Shown here: one piece after another, positions 12,442 to 23,420 of the stretch
Numbering within the stretch: position 1 is the stretch's first letter
How the letters are laid out: each line of letters starts with the position of its first letter
Assembly (NCBI GenBank): GCA_963971405.1
Contig: OZ020486.1
Span: 2,108,001 to 2,172,000 of the forward strand
DNA length: 64,000 nucleotides
Direction: 5' to 3'
Origin: Psococerastis gibbosa
Taxonomy: Eukaryota > Arthropoda > Insecta > Psocodea > Psocidae
The notes under the pieces: generated by a model
Told to the model about the DNA's origin: nothing
Databases searched by the model: none
Seen by the model: the letters and a program-made list of their open reading frames with translations, nothing else
Position numbers and translations under genes: made by a program

Positions 12442-13228
12442 TTGCTTTCCAGTTTATACGTAGTACGAGTAAGGAAAGCTTTGTGACGGTCCAAATTTTC
12501 GATTCCGAGATTTCAACGGAATTACACGTTTTGAGGTACCAGAAACCAAAAATAGTGGTTTTTACGAAATGTCTGTCGCTCTGTCTGTCGCTCTGTCGCT
12601 CTGTCCGTCTGGTCATCGTTTTCCGGACAAACTACTCGGTCGATTTTAATGAAATTTGGCATGTATGTTAACAGAAATTATACCTCAGGACAATTTTTTT
12701 ATTTTGGGGGTTTTATTCTCAAAAAACTTCCAAAATTGGTCTAAAAAAATTATTTTTCAAAAACGTCTCCAAGGATTTCTTTTAAATTCACATACGTATA
12801 TTTTAGTCGTTATTAATGTTAATAAAAAGCGGGGGGTTGCTTGCCCCTTGATAGTTTGCTTCTAGGGGTAAAAAATAAATAAAAATAAAACAATTTTTAA
12901 TGAAAAATGACTAAAAAATAATTTTTCTGCGAAACCTTTCCATCGATGATTTCTGCCTTCAGGCATATTTTAGGTGTTAAATTGAGTAACGAAACCGAAC
13001 AGCTTAATTTGCCAAAATATTTTTTGGTTTTATGCAAAAAAAATTGTTCTAAAAATTGATATAGAAAATTCACGCTCAAAATCATTGCGTGCCCTGCCAT
13101 TATTACACCTCCCCAAGATATCCGAAATTTAACCATAGGAAAATTATTTACCATGAAATTACTAATTTTCTGCATCTACTAATTGATAAATTGGAAAGCA
13201 TGTTCGAGTAAACTCGGACCGGTTCTTT
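12442..13228 (+). mobile_element. M2 element, full-length copy
   Basis: A 0.79-kb element that starts TTGCTTTCCAGTTTATACG. Near its end it has the inverted counterpart ATAAATTGGAAAGCA (13186-13200), followed by a conserved 28-bp tail with the hairpin CGAGTAAACTCG and ACCGGTTCTTT. Inside are GAAAGCTTTGTGA, GATTCCGAGATTTCAACGG, a (TCTG)/(TCGC) block near 12568-12612 and a CGGTCGATTTTAATGAAAT segment. Open frames in it have no recognisable domain. It is treated as non-autonomous, of unknown superfamily. Confidence 0.8.
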
Positions 13229-13261
13229 AATTCCCTGGTATTAAATAAACCCCGGATCAGC

Positions 13262-13430
13262 CTGCTGGAGTTACAGATTTTCAAACTTTCTCAGTGGGTT
13301 TGACTTAGCTAGCAACGTGACACCATTCCATGTGAAAACTTAATGTGATATGTCTCCGGAAGAGATTTCTGAAATTGTTGGCAGAGAAGACAAAGATGAA
13401 TTTGATAGTTGAATGAGGCGCTAAATTGGG
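13262..13430. repeat. Third unit of the 11860-12300 repeat
   Basis: Repeats GACACCA-TCC-TGTGAAAAC, GAGATTTCTGAAATTG and GAATTTGATAGTTGAATGAG as in the two earlier units. It is separated from them by the M2 insertion at 12442-13228. Confidence 0.65.
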
Positions 13431-13878
13431 CTCTACACTTGACTCAATTACTACTTAGTTCAAAAACTATTCTCTCGGTCTTCCTGTGTTAAATCAACAC
13501 TGCTTACAACACTTGGCTAACATTTTGGAGATTTCCTGCTGCCCTAGAAAAAGACTGGAAGGAGTGTACGCTATTAGGTCTAGTCTCTCACTCAACACCA
13601 TTGGAATGTTTCCGTAAGAAAATACTGGACCAATGCATAGCGACGCCGTGCGGTGAACTGATGGAAACAGCTTTTAGTACGGTAATAGTAGTAGTTTTAC
13701 ACACTTATTGTTTTCCTATTTATACGTTAGTATGCTCTAAGGCAAGCTTTGTGCTAGTCAAAATTTCAGATTTCGACAATTCAAAAGATTTACACATTTT
13801 GAAGTCCCAAGAACCCAAAAAAGTGTTTTTTCTATCTGTCTGCATGTCGGTCTGTCCGTACGGCTGTCTGTCTGTGTA

Positions 13879-14162
13879 GTAGTAGTAGTAGTGTTCGTCG
13901 GGTTAATAACGACTTAGTTCTCATATTTGGGCCCATAGAGCGACCCCGACTTGGTTGTCCTATGCCAGCCCATAGGACAGTGGACCTCCTGATTATAGTG
14001 GATTCCGAACCACTTGGGAAACACAGTGAAATCACACGATTAGTTCGGAGGTGACCAGGACAAGTCCTACCATGTTTCTCTACCGGCACTGAGCACACGA
14101 CCAAGTTGTCTGCAGCTTTGAACCTGCTCTGGTCCGCTGGATTCAACTTGGTATGGCGGCCG
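13879..14162 (-). mobile_element. SINE2 inserted in the (TCTG)n block of M2
   Basis: Minus-orientation SINE2 ending GCGGCC at 14162 and with a (GTA)n stretch at its left end. It is flanked by the perfect 14-bp repeat TGTCTGTCTGTGTA (13865-13878 and 14163-14176), which is host M2 sequence. Compared with the copy at 9240 it has an extra segment at about 13898-13970. Confidence 0.88.
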
Positions 14163-14269
14163 TGTCTGTCTGTGTATGTCTGTCTATCTGTCTGAATGTC
14201 GGTCTGTCCGTACGTCTGTCCGTATGTCTGTCTGTCTGTGTATGTCTGTCTATCTGTCTGTATGTCTGT

Positions 14270-14595
14270 CAAGGGCGGAACCAGCGGAAAATTGAGGGGG
14301 GGGGGGGGAAGTGGCGTATCCAGATTTTTTTTAGGGGACCGGGGTCGCCCCGGCGATTTAAACAATTTGCTATTTATTTGCTAAATGTTAGGAGGGTGGT
14401 CCGTACCCCGCTGACCCCCTCCCTGGCTACGCCACTGGGGGGGGCGGTCACAAGTTGTATGTAAGTCTGGAAGGTAATTTTTTTGCTAAAAATTTGGGTT
14501 TTAATCAATTTTTTAAAGACTTTTTTTACTATCATATGAATTTACTACTTTAGAGGGGTTACAACCCCCCTGACCCTCCTGTGGATCCGCCATTG
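14270..14595. mobile_element. hAT-like element inserted in M2
   Basis: Ends CAAGGGCGGAACCAG and GTGGATCCGCCATTG are imperfect inverted repeats of the hAT-like type. TATGTCTGT lies outside both ends but is blurred by the surrounding (TCTG)n. No transposase is encoded. It is interrupted by the smaller element at 14310-14437. Confidence 0.7.
14310..14437. mobile_element. Small hAT-like element nested in the previous one
   Basis: Ends AGTGGCGTATCCAG and CTGGCTACGCCACTG form an inverted pair with one mismatch. Runs of seven or more G lie outside both ends, so the target was a poly-G tract and the exact duplication cannot be read. At 128 bp it is non-coding. Confidence 0.68.
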
Positions 14596-14851
14596 ATATG
14601 TCTGTCTGTCTATCTATCTGAATGTCTGTCTGTCTGTTCATCGATTTGTGGGCAAACTACGCGGTGGATTTTGATGAAATTCGGCACGTGGGTCTACAGC
14701 AAAGTTTTTTTTTTAATTGGCATACAGTACTGTATATTGTAGTCGTTATCAATGTAAACGAGCCCCAAGAGATTGTTTGCCCCTTGTTAGTTTGGTTCTG
14801 GGGTGAGGAAATTAAAAAAATACTCAATTTCCGTGAAAAATTAATAAAAAT

Positions 14852-15272
14852 GACATGTAGAGTAGTGGTACGGACTCTGACTTTCACCCGAAAGGTTGTT
14901 GGTTTGAGTCCCGCACTACCTACATTTTCTGGCCATGCTTCGGAGGGCATATAAAGCAGGTGGTCTTCCCAGTTGAGTGTAAGAGAGGGCTTTATAGCCC
15001 TAACTCCGCTAGGTTGGCTTAGCAGTAGCATGGTTGGACACAGTCCCAGGCCACGGTGTATGGATTATAGTGGATTCCCAACCACTTGGGAAACACATTG
15101 AAGTCACACGATTAGTATGGAGGTGACCAGGACAAGTCCCACCATGTTTCCCTACCGGCACTGTGCACATGACCAAGTTATCTGCATCTTTGAACCTGCT
15201 CTGGTCCACTGGATTCAACTTGGTAAGGCGGCCGGCCAATGCAATGATAGGTTGGCTTAGAACAAAAAAAGT
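14852..15272 (+). mobile_element. SINE1 inserted in M2, itself split by SINE2
   Basis: The head GACATGTAGAGTAGTGGTACGG is tRNA-like: the segment TAGTGGTACGG acts as an A box and GGTTTGAGTCC at about 14899-14909 as a B box. The body CATTTTCTGGCCATGCTTCGG follows, then the tail GTTGAGTGTAAGAGAGGG, TAACTCCGCTAGGTTGGCTTAG and AGAACAAAAAAA. The tail is cut at 15022 by a SINE2 and resumes at 15261. Confidence 0.88.
15023..15247 (-). mobile_element. SINE2 inserted in the SINE1 tail
   Basis: Minus-orientation SINE2 flanked by the perfect 13-bp repeat TAGGTTGGCTTAG (15010-15022 and 15248-15260), which is SINE1 tail sequence. SINE2 was therefore active after this SINE1 had inserted. The GCGGCCGGCC start is at the right end, and the (TAC)n tail is reduced to CAGTAG. 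Confidence 0.9.
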
Positions 15273-15430
15273 CCTTATTTATTTTTATTTAAAAATTAAT
15301 TTTTTGCAGAAGTCGACGCTTTTTCTAACTTCGGGTACGTTTTCGGTGTTCAATAGAGTAACAAAACCAAACAGGTTGCGTTCTCATGCAATCAACATTA
15401 TGGTTTTCAATGAAAAAAAAAAATATTTTT

Positions 15431-16483
15431 TGACGAAATTATGGATACCGTAATTCATACCCCAATTACATTATTGCCCTAAGATCGCACAATAAGCTGA
15501 AACGTGAGCGTGATAGTTATGTAGGCCTACATGTACTTTAAAAAAATTAAATATATTGCATCTTGTCCAGGGTTAAAAAATAATAATAATAAAGACCCAG
15601 GTTGCATGCCTTCCCATCTCCTCAGTACCTATAATATATTCATTTTAATACTGTATTTCGATCAGAAGCTATATACTTCGGTAGGTACGTAGGTTAAGGT
15701 AGCTTGCTTACATATAAAACGATTAGGAGGGGGAGGGGGGTGGTTGGATAGAGCACGTGTATACAGTAAGTAGCCCCTAGGGAAATAATAGGATATATGT
15801 TCCATTAATGCCAATTATACAGATTATAGGGCGGAGTAAATGCTCTATTGTACTATTAATTATTCTGGAGTATATAATGTTAGATATATCATATCTACCT
15901 ACTAAAGGCCGTTTGCAAAGCGCTGAGGTAATATCAGAGATGGTATATCTTCAGATAGTGTTGAGCGGTACTGAGGCGGTGATGCGGCCGCTGTAGGCGC
16001 CCTGGGTGACTATATTTGCTAAGATTTCATTTGAGTGGATTGTAAAAGGCGGGAGAGAAAGAGCGATAAAAATAACTTTTATGGCACCCAAGACGGTAAA
16101 AACACCCCCAAACTAAGGAGCTTATGAACGTTCTTTCCCATTGGCGCGTGAGTGACCCTCAAAGGACTTATTAAGGACACCAAATATATTAACAAATTTC
16201 AGTCTGCAACTCGCTACTGTTCTGTGAATTGTGGGCTGTGTAATCGTAGTAGTAATCGTGTATTTTTCATGTCATTTTGCCATGCAGCGTCATAAAAACA
16301 AACTACCAGTTGTCATACAAAATAAGTTAATAAACTGTTGTCACAAAATGAAATAAATAATAAATACATAAATTAGTCACTGGGAGCATAAAAAATACTT
16401 ATGTCAGTCTCCATGAATTCTTTGAAGGAATAAGAACAGACTAAAATAAAAAATAAAATATTTGAGTTAGCATTTGAATGAAT
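15431..16483. other. Unassigned AT-rich stretch
   Basis: No gene or repeat family recognised. G-rich tract near 15727-15741. Confidence 0.45.
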
Positions 16484-16696
16484 ATAAATAAATAAATATT
16501 GATTTTTTGTTCTATTACTAAGCCAACCCAGCGAAGTTAGGGGTGTGAAGCCCTCTCTTACACTCGACTAGGAAGGCCCAGGACCACCTACTTTACATGC
16601 TCTCCGAAGCATGGTCAGAAAATGTAGCATGTGTGCGACGCGATCCAACAACCTTTCGGGTGAAAGTCGGAGTCTGTACCACTACTCTACATGTCC
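16484..16696 (-). mobile_element. SINE1 copy
   Basis: Minus orientation: the tRNA-like head GACATGTAGAGTAGTGGTAC is at the right end, AAAGGTTGTTGGATCG stands where the B box should be (mutated), and the GCCAACCCAGCG tail and (AAAT)n are at the left. Length about 210 bp. Confidence 0.88.
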
Positions 16697-17381
16697 TGAA
16701 TGCCTTATTAAGCTTCTAAAGAGAGCTTGTTTAGTATTTTAGAGCCAAGATGGGCTGGTCCTCTTGCTGTGGCTACAATCCTTTTTCTTTCGACAACAAT
16801 GTCGTATTGTATTCATGGATGTCACAACTGTACTATACTTTGAACAATGCTACGATATAATCTTTTCTGCAATGAATGTGTCGTCAGTGTTGTCTTGCTG
16901 TATGTTACGCCCAAGCCTAACATAAAATTAAGAGCATTCGCGCCTCTTGGCCTTTTCGGAATGTCACTCTGAACCAAGTCTATCCTTGATATTGTTATTG
17001 ATAGTGTTATTGATATTCAAATGTGTAAGCATAAGATAGGAGAGATATTGATTTTACTTGAGATGGTGTGGACACAACAGAAGGAGATCACATTGTATTG
17101 TAGGATTGTTTCCTTGTCTTTTACGATACTATTGTGATCTTTATTTTTATTAAATGTTTTATGTTCTCTTCTTTATTCCAAGTCTTTCCGTTTTTCGTTT
17201 TATTTCTTCATATTCAATTCATATTCCAATAAACAATATTACGAGCTCAACTTTATACCAAGTTTCTTTTCATCTGGTGTACAGTCGTACAAATTCATGC
17301 CGTATACAACAAGCATACAGTTCAAGTACTTCTCCATGTGCACTCATAGCATTCGCCATGCACCAACTGTTGATAATAAGT
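16697..17381. other. Unassigned spacer between two SINE1 copies
   Basis: No recognisable element. The 76-codon open frame at 17154-17384 has no domain. Confidence 0.4.
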
Positions 17382-17593
17382 TAAATAAATAAATATTGAA
17401 TTTTTTGTTCTTTTACTAAGCCAACCTAGCGAAGTTAGAGCTATAAAGCCCTCTCTTACACTCAACTAGGAAGGCCCGGGACCGCCTGTTTTACATGCCC
17501 TCCGAAGCATGGCCAGAAAATGTAGCAAGTGTGGGACTCGAACCAACAACCTTCCGGGTGAAAGTCGGAGTCTGTACCATTACTCTACATGTC
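17382..17593 (-). mobile_element. SINE1 copy
   Basis: Same family and orientation as the copy at 16484. The B box is intact (GGTTCGAGTCC on the minus strand, near 17538-17550). The left-end tail is TAAATAAATAAATATTGAA. Confidence 0.9.
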
Positions 17594-19138
17594 TTAATGC
17601 AACTTAATAGAACGAGTGCCACATGTGTAAGCAGGGCTACCTTGCCATGTGATAAAAATGGCGGAAGCTCTAAAATTATTTAATAACCATGGAAACATAA
17701 GCATTTTTATGGAATTATGTGTCCATAATCCATGGGGATCACATGAGCAGTCAATACAGGTCAATGGACATGGAACTTCATTAAACTCATTTATTTTTTG
17801 GGGGGCAGGACAGCTTGCTTCGTATAATAACACTTTGTGGCCCGTATTAGTGACTATCCCCAGACTACCCTAGGAAATAGATCTTGATGCTATGGTTGCC
17901 GGGAACTGATAGGCAATAGGCAAACAGCAACGACAATAAAACAGCATAGATCGCGCCTATAACTATTGTATAAGCCGTAGGCATTTGTAAATTCGCCCTG
18001 GAAGTAATGCCAACAGAAATGATTCACGTCACAACAGCGAGAAGTTTTGGTTGCCTAAGTCTCACATCGTCGCATAGCCATCTTACAAGATTAATTTTGA
18101 CTGTATTGGGCTTATGCCTAGAACCACCCACTTACACCGGGTCACCACCGCGGAATCTTTGATTGACTGAGCTGTGGATGGCCATCTTACGGGCCTGGCG
18201 TACAGACAGACGTACGAGACGGGTCTAGTGAATTAATTTGTTTATACATTTAGATAATATTAAACCAAATTAACATGTCAAAAAGAACCTATCAAGACTG
18301 AATGTCGAGTGCTGACAATTGTCCTCGACATCAGACTACTGAGGCTCCCTGAAGTACTAAAAGACTTAGTGGACTATTCCCAGGGAATTCCCAATCAGAA
18401 GATTGAGAAGAAGTGAGAGAGCAACGATGTTAGGGTAAGTGTACTCGTACGATATATACTGTATAGCCCATTATAATATTTTGTATATTTTAAATTAAGT
18501 CCTTTTATTGAGGTTTATAGGGTGGCGCCTATGGTCTGATATATAACACACGTCTCCAGCGTGCTGAACTGTCAATGAGCCTGAAAATAATGGATCAGGC
18601 TGGGAACGTTTCAGTTGGGCAAATAAACCGTCAAGCGGGGTAATAACTGATTTGCACCGGGCGACAGAATGAGGCCAACCCCGGCCCACTCGCACCATGT
18701 ATGTACTGACAGCCACACGAACACCCTGTCTCCCCATTTCACTCTACCGTATTGCATTACCCATAGCCTCCCCACCTTGCCCTACTGTATTACAGCAGCC
18801 TACTCTCATCTGCTGTATATTTTGAAGTAATAGGCTGCAGGTATATGTTTCTCCAACGCCGTGCTGTCGGTTTTTTCAGCATGAGACAAGATTTGGCCCT
18901 GGCCTAATTACCTACAGTAATATATATACATAAAAGTCTACATACCGTAAATCAAGGCCGTACCCATGCATTTTTTAAGGAGGGAGGGCTTGGAAATGGG
19001 AACTTGTCCAGTAGCCGCGTTTACCCCCTACAGATGAAGATAGGGTTCGTATTAGGGTTGGGTGGCAGGCAAATGTAGACTATATTCTTTGGCATCTATT
19101 TGGTAGGTCTATAGAGTTATTTAGTCAATAAGTCAAAA
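17594..19138. other. Unassigned stretch
   Basis: No coding pattern beyond short random frames. Nothing recognised. Confidence 0.45.
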
Positions 19139-19331
19139 GTCGACTTCGATGGCAAGGTGGTAGCGTGCTTGTGCTTTCGCTTGTACGAGTCTCTGCACGC
19201 CGTGCGATCGGAGAAGTCTCGTAACTCAGCACAAGTTTTAATTTATTTTACTCATTGGGGCGACTGAATATGTCAATCGGATACATTCATTAACTTGTTT
19301 GTATGCGATTAACCTTTACAAAAAAAAAAGA
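19139..19331 (+). mobile_element. SINE3 copy, near full length
   Basis: The head GTCGACTTCGATGGCAAGG and GTGGTAGCGTGCTTG is tRNA-like (A-box pattern). Then come GTGCGATCGGAGA and CGTAACTCAGCACAAG, the core GGCGACTGAA, CGGATACATTCATTAA and TTTGTATGCGATTAACCTTT, and an A-rich tail. Other copies are at 24078, 34484 (minus), 39744, 40254, 41531 and 45004. Confidence 0.82.
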
Positions 19332-20510
19332 TTAATTGATATTGCATTATGTTATGTTGTTTCCCATGTCAAGTTTAACTTGTTACTAGGCCTAATTGAG
19401 TTTATGAACGTGGTTTAAGAGCTTTCATTTGTAAGGATTCCTCTACCTACAGCACAACCACGTTTGAATGGTAAGCTGGTCATGCTTACCATTTATTGTA
19501 TGCATTTAACTGCATTCTTTAGTCTTATTTTTGTAGGTAAGTTTTTGCACTAATGACTGATTGTATCATATAGTTTACAGCCAATTTGTGAACTGTAAGA
19601 ATACCATTGTATGTAACAACACTAATCACTAGCGAATTCCAAATACGGAACGAGTGCAGGGTTCCAGAACCGCAAGTAGTGGTTACGGGCTTATTGATCG
19701 TCCAATGGGTGATATTGTTATAATATTCAACTTCACTGCTGTTTACGGGAACCATCCTTTTTCACAACAGCCAACCCTGGTTCTGACACTGTTGCATAAC
19801 CACGTTTTTGAAGAAGTGAAATAGAAAACGTTTTGGACATAGACGTGACATAGAACAATTTTAGAGGTTTGTCTAGCAAGAGTTCCACAGATGACATTTC
19901 GAGATAATTGCGTTTCTATGCCTATATACAATGCAATAGTTTGCTATAAACAGTCAAATACGGATCAACCAGGCAGAAAGCTTTATGGTGAATGGTCGTG
20001 AATATAGGGTCATGGCAGTGAATCGGGTCAAAACTTACATCTTACATTTGTTTGGTTCTAAGCCCCAAGGCCGTACCCATTCATTCGAAATTGGAGGATT
20101 TAACCAGGAGGTTACCTCTTCAGCCAAAGTTAATTTAATGAAAGTAGGTAATTATATTTGAACAAAAGTAGCCTAGATAGCTATGACGCAAATTCTTTTA
20201 AAATAACCCGTAGACATTTAAAACAAACCTGAACTACTATTAATTCACACAAAATAAAACCACTATTGTTTAAAGCTTCCTCTCACTTACAATACACTCG
20301 TACCTATACTAGCCTATTAGTATTTGGATAGTATCCAGTATACCTATTAGGTCTACTTAAATAATGTATTATAAAGAAGCACTCCAAAAATACATAGCAA
20401 ACGCTTATTGGCGGGGTGTATAAAATTGACCTGTCGCGAATAAGCACATAACGAAAGAAAGTCTATATACGATCGCGAAATAAAATGTTCGGCGTTCAAC
20501 CGCCAACGCG
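19332..20510. other. Unassigned stretch
   Basis: AT-rich, with no gene or repeat family recognised. Confidence 0.45.
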
Positions 20511-20945
20511 GTTCGTAACCAACTGTGGAGTACTGGCTGCCACTGCGCAAGCGAACGGGTTACAGTGCCGGACACAGAACTACCCCCAGGTATTCTGCTA
20601 TATGTAGTTTGTGACACCTATTGTATGTACAGTTAGTTGCTAAACTGTAGACAATAGAGAAGTATCGGCCGCCACTGCACAAACGCACTAGTTACAGTGC
20701 CGAACATAAAACTAACTACCACCAGATGTTCAACCCCATGCACAACTGCACAATTATATGTTGCTAGGTATAACTAGTATAGTTTGCCTCTATTTTGCTC
20801 TACAGAAGCTGTAACCAACTGTGGAGTACGAGGGCCGCCAGTGCTGCGTACGGTAAGCGAACAGGTGCCAGTGCCCTACTCAAAACAACCCACCGGTATT
20901 GTAGTATATATATTTGACGTTATTTGTAGTTAGCTAATACAGAGA
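20511..20945. repeat. Tandem repeat T2, about 140-155 bp unit, three copies
   Basis: Units start near 20517, 20654 and 20811. They share GTAACCAACTGTGGAGTA (first and third), GGCCGCCACTGC, AAGCGAAC, GGTTACAGTGCCG and an ACCCACCGGTATT-like segment. They are diverged. Confidence 0.7.
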
Positions 20946-21089
20946 CTGCTGACGAGTACTGTCCATCACTGAAAAGGAAATTGCTTCTTCTCTAGTAGAA
21001 AATAATAGTAACGTACTTACACTGTGACGTGGTATAAGACGCATTTCCATCCCGTAGGCCTTTCTAGAAAATTATAGACCTTCCCCTGG

Positions 21090-21554
21090 AATGTTGCACC
21101 AGCCCGCCTCTGCTCCTTCATCAGGTACCGATTTTCCCACCCTGTGCGCTCATGAAGGAGGGCTCTTGGGTCAAGACCTGAAAAAGACCAAACGCCTGTG
21201 TTAGGAATTCAGAAATTGGTAAGATATGAATTGCTACCAAAATGTTGCACTGGCACGCCTCTGGATGCTTCTTCATCAGGTACCGATTTTCCCGGGTAGT
21301 AATAAGCTGATGAAGGAGGCCTCTAGGTACTTGGAGTCAAATCCTGAAAAATACCATATGCATATATAGGTCGTTAGGAGTTGAGAAATAGGTATGATGT
21401 CAAGTCCAATATGACTATAGCAGCCGAAATGTCGCACAGCCGCACAGGCACGCCTTTGCCCCGTCAGGTAACGATTCAGTATGCACATGAAGTAGGGCTA
21501 AAGTGTCTGAGGTTGAAGAGCTGTAAAATGCCGGACGCCTAGCTCTAGTTATGG
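21090..21554. repeat. Tandem repeat T3, left part of a split array
   Basis: Units begin at about 21090, 21241 and 21428 with AATGTTGCAC. Each then has CACGCCTCTG, CTTCATCAGGTACCGATT, GAAGGAGG, CCTGAAAAA and GAGAAATAGGTA-type segments. The array resumes at about 23173 beyond LINE remnants. Confidence 0.75.
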
Positions 21555-21587
21555 TATATAAAAGTTTGCTGCCATACTCCAGACTGT

Positions 21588-22237
21588 ATGCTACCAAATT
21601 GCGTGGGTGGTTGCCCAGAAATAAGTAAACTTGAATTTGACAAATACCTTGGTGTTTGGCACGACTCAAATGTCAAATGGCACACTCATTTAAAAGAGCT
21701 TAACAAATCCGTCAATCCCGTCTTCGTCAATTATTTTTCCTCGGAAATTTTTGTCCTCAGGAAACCCTGCTTCTCCTTTACCGCTCTTTATTCGAATCAA
21801 GGACGGCTCATGGGATCTCGGTATGGGGAGGGACCTATCTCACACACCTACAGCCTCTTTTTGTGACTCAAAAGTACATTTTGCGTACCATAGCCAAAAA
21901 ACCCAGGTTCTTCTCTTCATGGCTCTTATCCTCCGAATTCGAATTACTTCCTCTTCGGCACTTGTACATCTATAATTTGCTTAAATTATATTTTAAATCA
22001 TGAGAAAGTCTCCCTATCCGAATCCCTATAGCACATTCATTAAGAAAAGCAGAGCGTTTCCTGGGGCCCTTTCCTGTGGTGGAAAACTTTCGGAAATCTC
22101 CGAACTATTTGGTTCCGAGGTTGCTAAACGCTCTGCCCTTCTTTTTTGACCCTGACATGAAGCCCAGAACTTTCGCCAGTCAACTTAGGGTCTGCCTGTG
22201 TGCATTAGAAAACGTGGAGTTCCTCCTGTCCTCATAA
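21588..22237 (+). pseudogene. LINE reverse transcriptase C-terminal remnant
   Basis: The first frame has KYLGVWHDSNVKWHTHLKEL, the post-palm segment of LINE reverse transcriptases. After a shift near 21770 another frame gives LFVTQKYILRTIAKKPRFFS and LPLRHLYIYNLL. A last frame gives NYLVPRLLNALPFFF and ENVEFLLSS before a TAA at 22235-22237, all typical of the LINE C-terminus. At least two frameshifts and a stop kill it. The AT-rich tail to about 22370 with repeated ATTT may be its 3' UTR. Confidence 0.8.
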
Positions 22238-22379
22238 ATCCTTTAATTATTTATTTATTTAATGAAAAATATTTAATTCAATTAATTTCTTATGTGATGC
22301 TGTGTTTTATTTATTTCTATTTTAATTTTTAATTTTGACTGATAATGTACGTTGATTCTCTTTCAGCTATGTAGCTGTT

Positions 22380-23172
22380 GTGGCTACTGCTGATCTGTGT
22401 AATGTAAAATTGTTTTCAATGCACACATTATTATTATTGCAACGACTAAGCACAGGGAGTGCGGCTTTGGCACTATTAAAACATGGAGTACCTCTTAAAA
22501 CAATTAAATTAGCGTACCACGCCCTGGTTGAATCCATAGTAAGCTACGGTATAACAGTATACTTCAAGGATAGAAATACATACACCTAAAAACTAGAAAT
22601 GATACAAAAGCGTATAATAAAAAACATGTTATCAAATAAAATCAACAAGAAATACAAACAATACAACGAAAAATTCAGACATGCTAACATTCTGCCAATA
22701 ACGAAACTATTCAAGTATAAATTAATAAGAGATAACTATTTTAAAAAAGAATACCAAATAGATGATAAAGGGAAGTACAATACTAGAAACCCAAAAAAGC
22801 TTAAGTTTGAGATAACATATAACAAATACGGAGAGAGATTAAACAAAGTACTTATACCAAAGATATTTAATGAACTTCCTCCACAAATGAAAAAATTTAA
22901 ACAGATGGGTGGGTATAAAAAGATTGCTGGTCAATGGGAGTTAATAATAATAAAAACTGACATTAAAATAACAAGTAAAAATAAAATAAAAATAAAATAA
23001 AACAAACAATATAAATAAGAAATAACAAAAATAAATGATTAAGCCTCATTGTTTAGCAGCACTGTCTTTTGTCCCAAATAAGCGCTAGCTTGGGGATGCG
23101 GGATGGTATTATTATGTATTGTATTTTTGTAATATATGCTCCTTGTTCAGTAAAAGGAAAAGAAAATTATTA
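22380..23172 (+). pseudogene. Second, A-rich LINE reverse transcriptase C-terminal remnant
   Basis: One frame runs from 22380 to 23000 with a single in-frame TAA at 22587-22589. It carries IKLAYHALVESIVSYGI, then KLEMIQKRIIKNML, ILPITKLFKYKLI, YNTRNPKKLKFE and LIPKIFNELPPQMK, the usual order at the C-terminus of LINE reverse transcriptases. It is much richer in A and Lys codons than the neighbouring remnant, so it is a different family. The 3' part ends with ATTATTATT at about 23165-23175, next to resumed T3 repeat. Apart from the one stop it is well preserved. Confidence 0.83.
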
Positions 23173-23420
23173 TTATGGATTGAGAAGTAGGTAAATAGCA
23201 GAGTTAAGGACGGGTTGTGACTTAATGCAAAATTTTGCACATACACTAATTAGCTCCTTCATCAGGTGCCGATTCCGGGGTCCAGACCTGTAAAATACAA
23301 ATACCAGACGCATCTAATTGGGAAGTACCGTAGGTAGAATGAGTGGGTTATCGAATGTTGTGACTTGCTGTCGAAATGGTGCACCAACAGTGACACACTT
23401 CAGCGACTTCGTCTTCATCG
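23173..23420. repeat. Tandem repeat T3, right part
   Basis: Continues the 21090-21554 array: GGATTGAGAAGTAGGTA at 23177, AATTTTGCAC at 23231 with CTCCTTCATCAGGTGCCGATT, and a last decayed unit at about 23374 (AAATGGTGCACC, then CTTCATCG). Confidence 0.7.

Larger units (their letters stand above)
13705..15425 (+). mobile_element. M2 element, copy split by several insertions
   Basis: M2 sequence is found in four pieces in order: 13705-13878, 14163-14269, 14596-14851 and about 15261-15425. The pieces carry the GCAAGCTTTGTG start, an expanded (TCTG)n block, the GATTTTGATGAAATTCGGC block and the GAGTAACAAAACCAAAC block. The gaps are filled by a SINE2, a hAT-like pair and a SINE1 with a second SINE2 inside. 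The copy predates all of them. Confidence 0.75.

Noticed and set aside
13832-14365. 177-codon minus-strand frame with repeated TDRQ units
   Set aside because: It is the translation of (TCTG)n plus SINE2 and hAT-like sequence; no gene.
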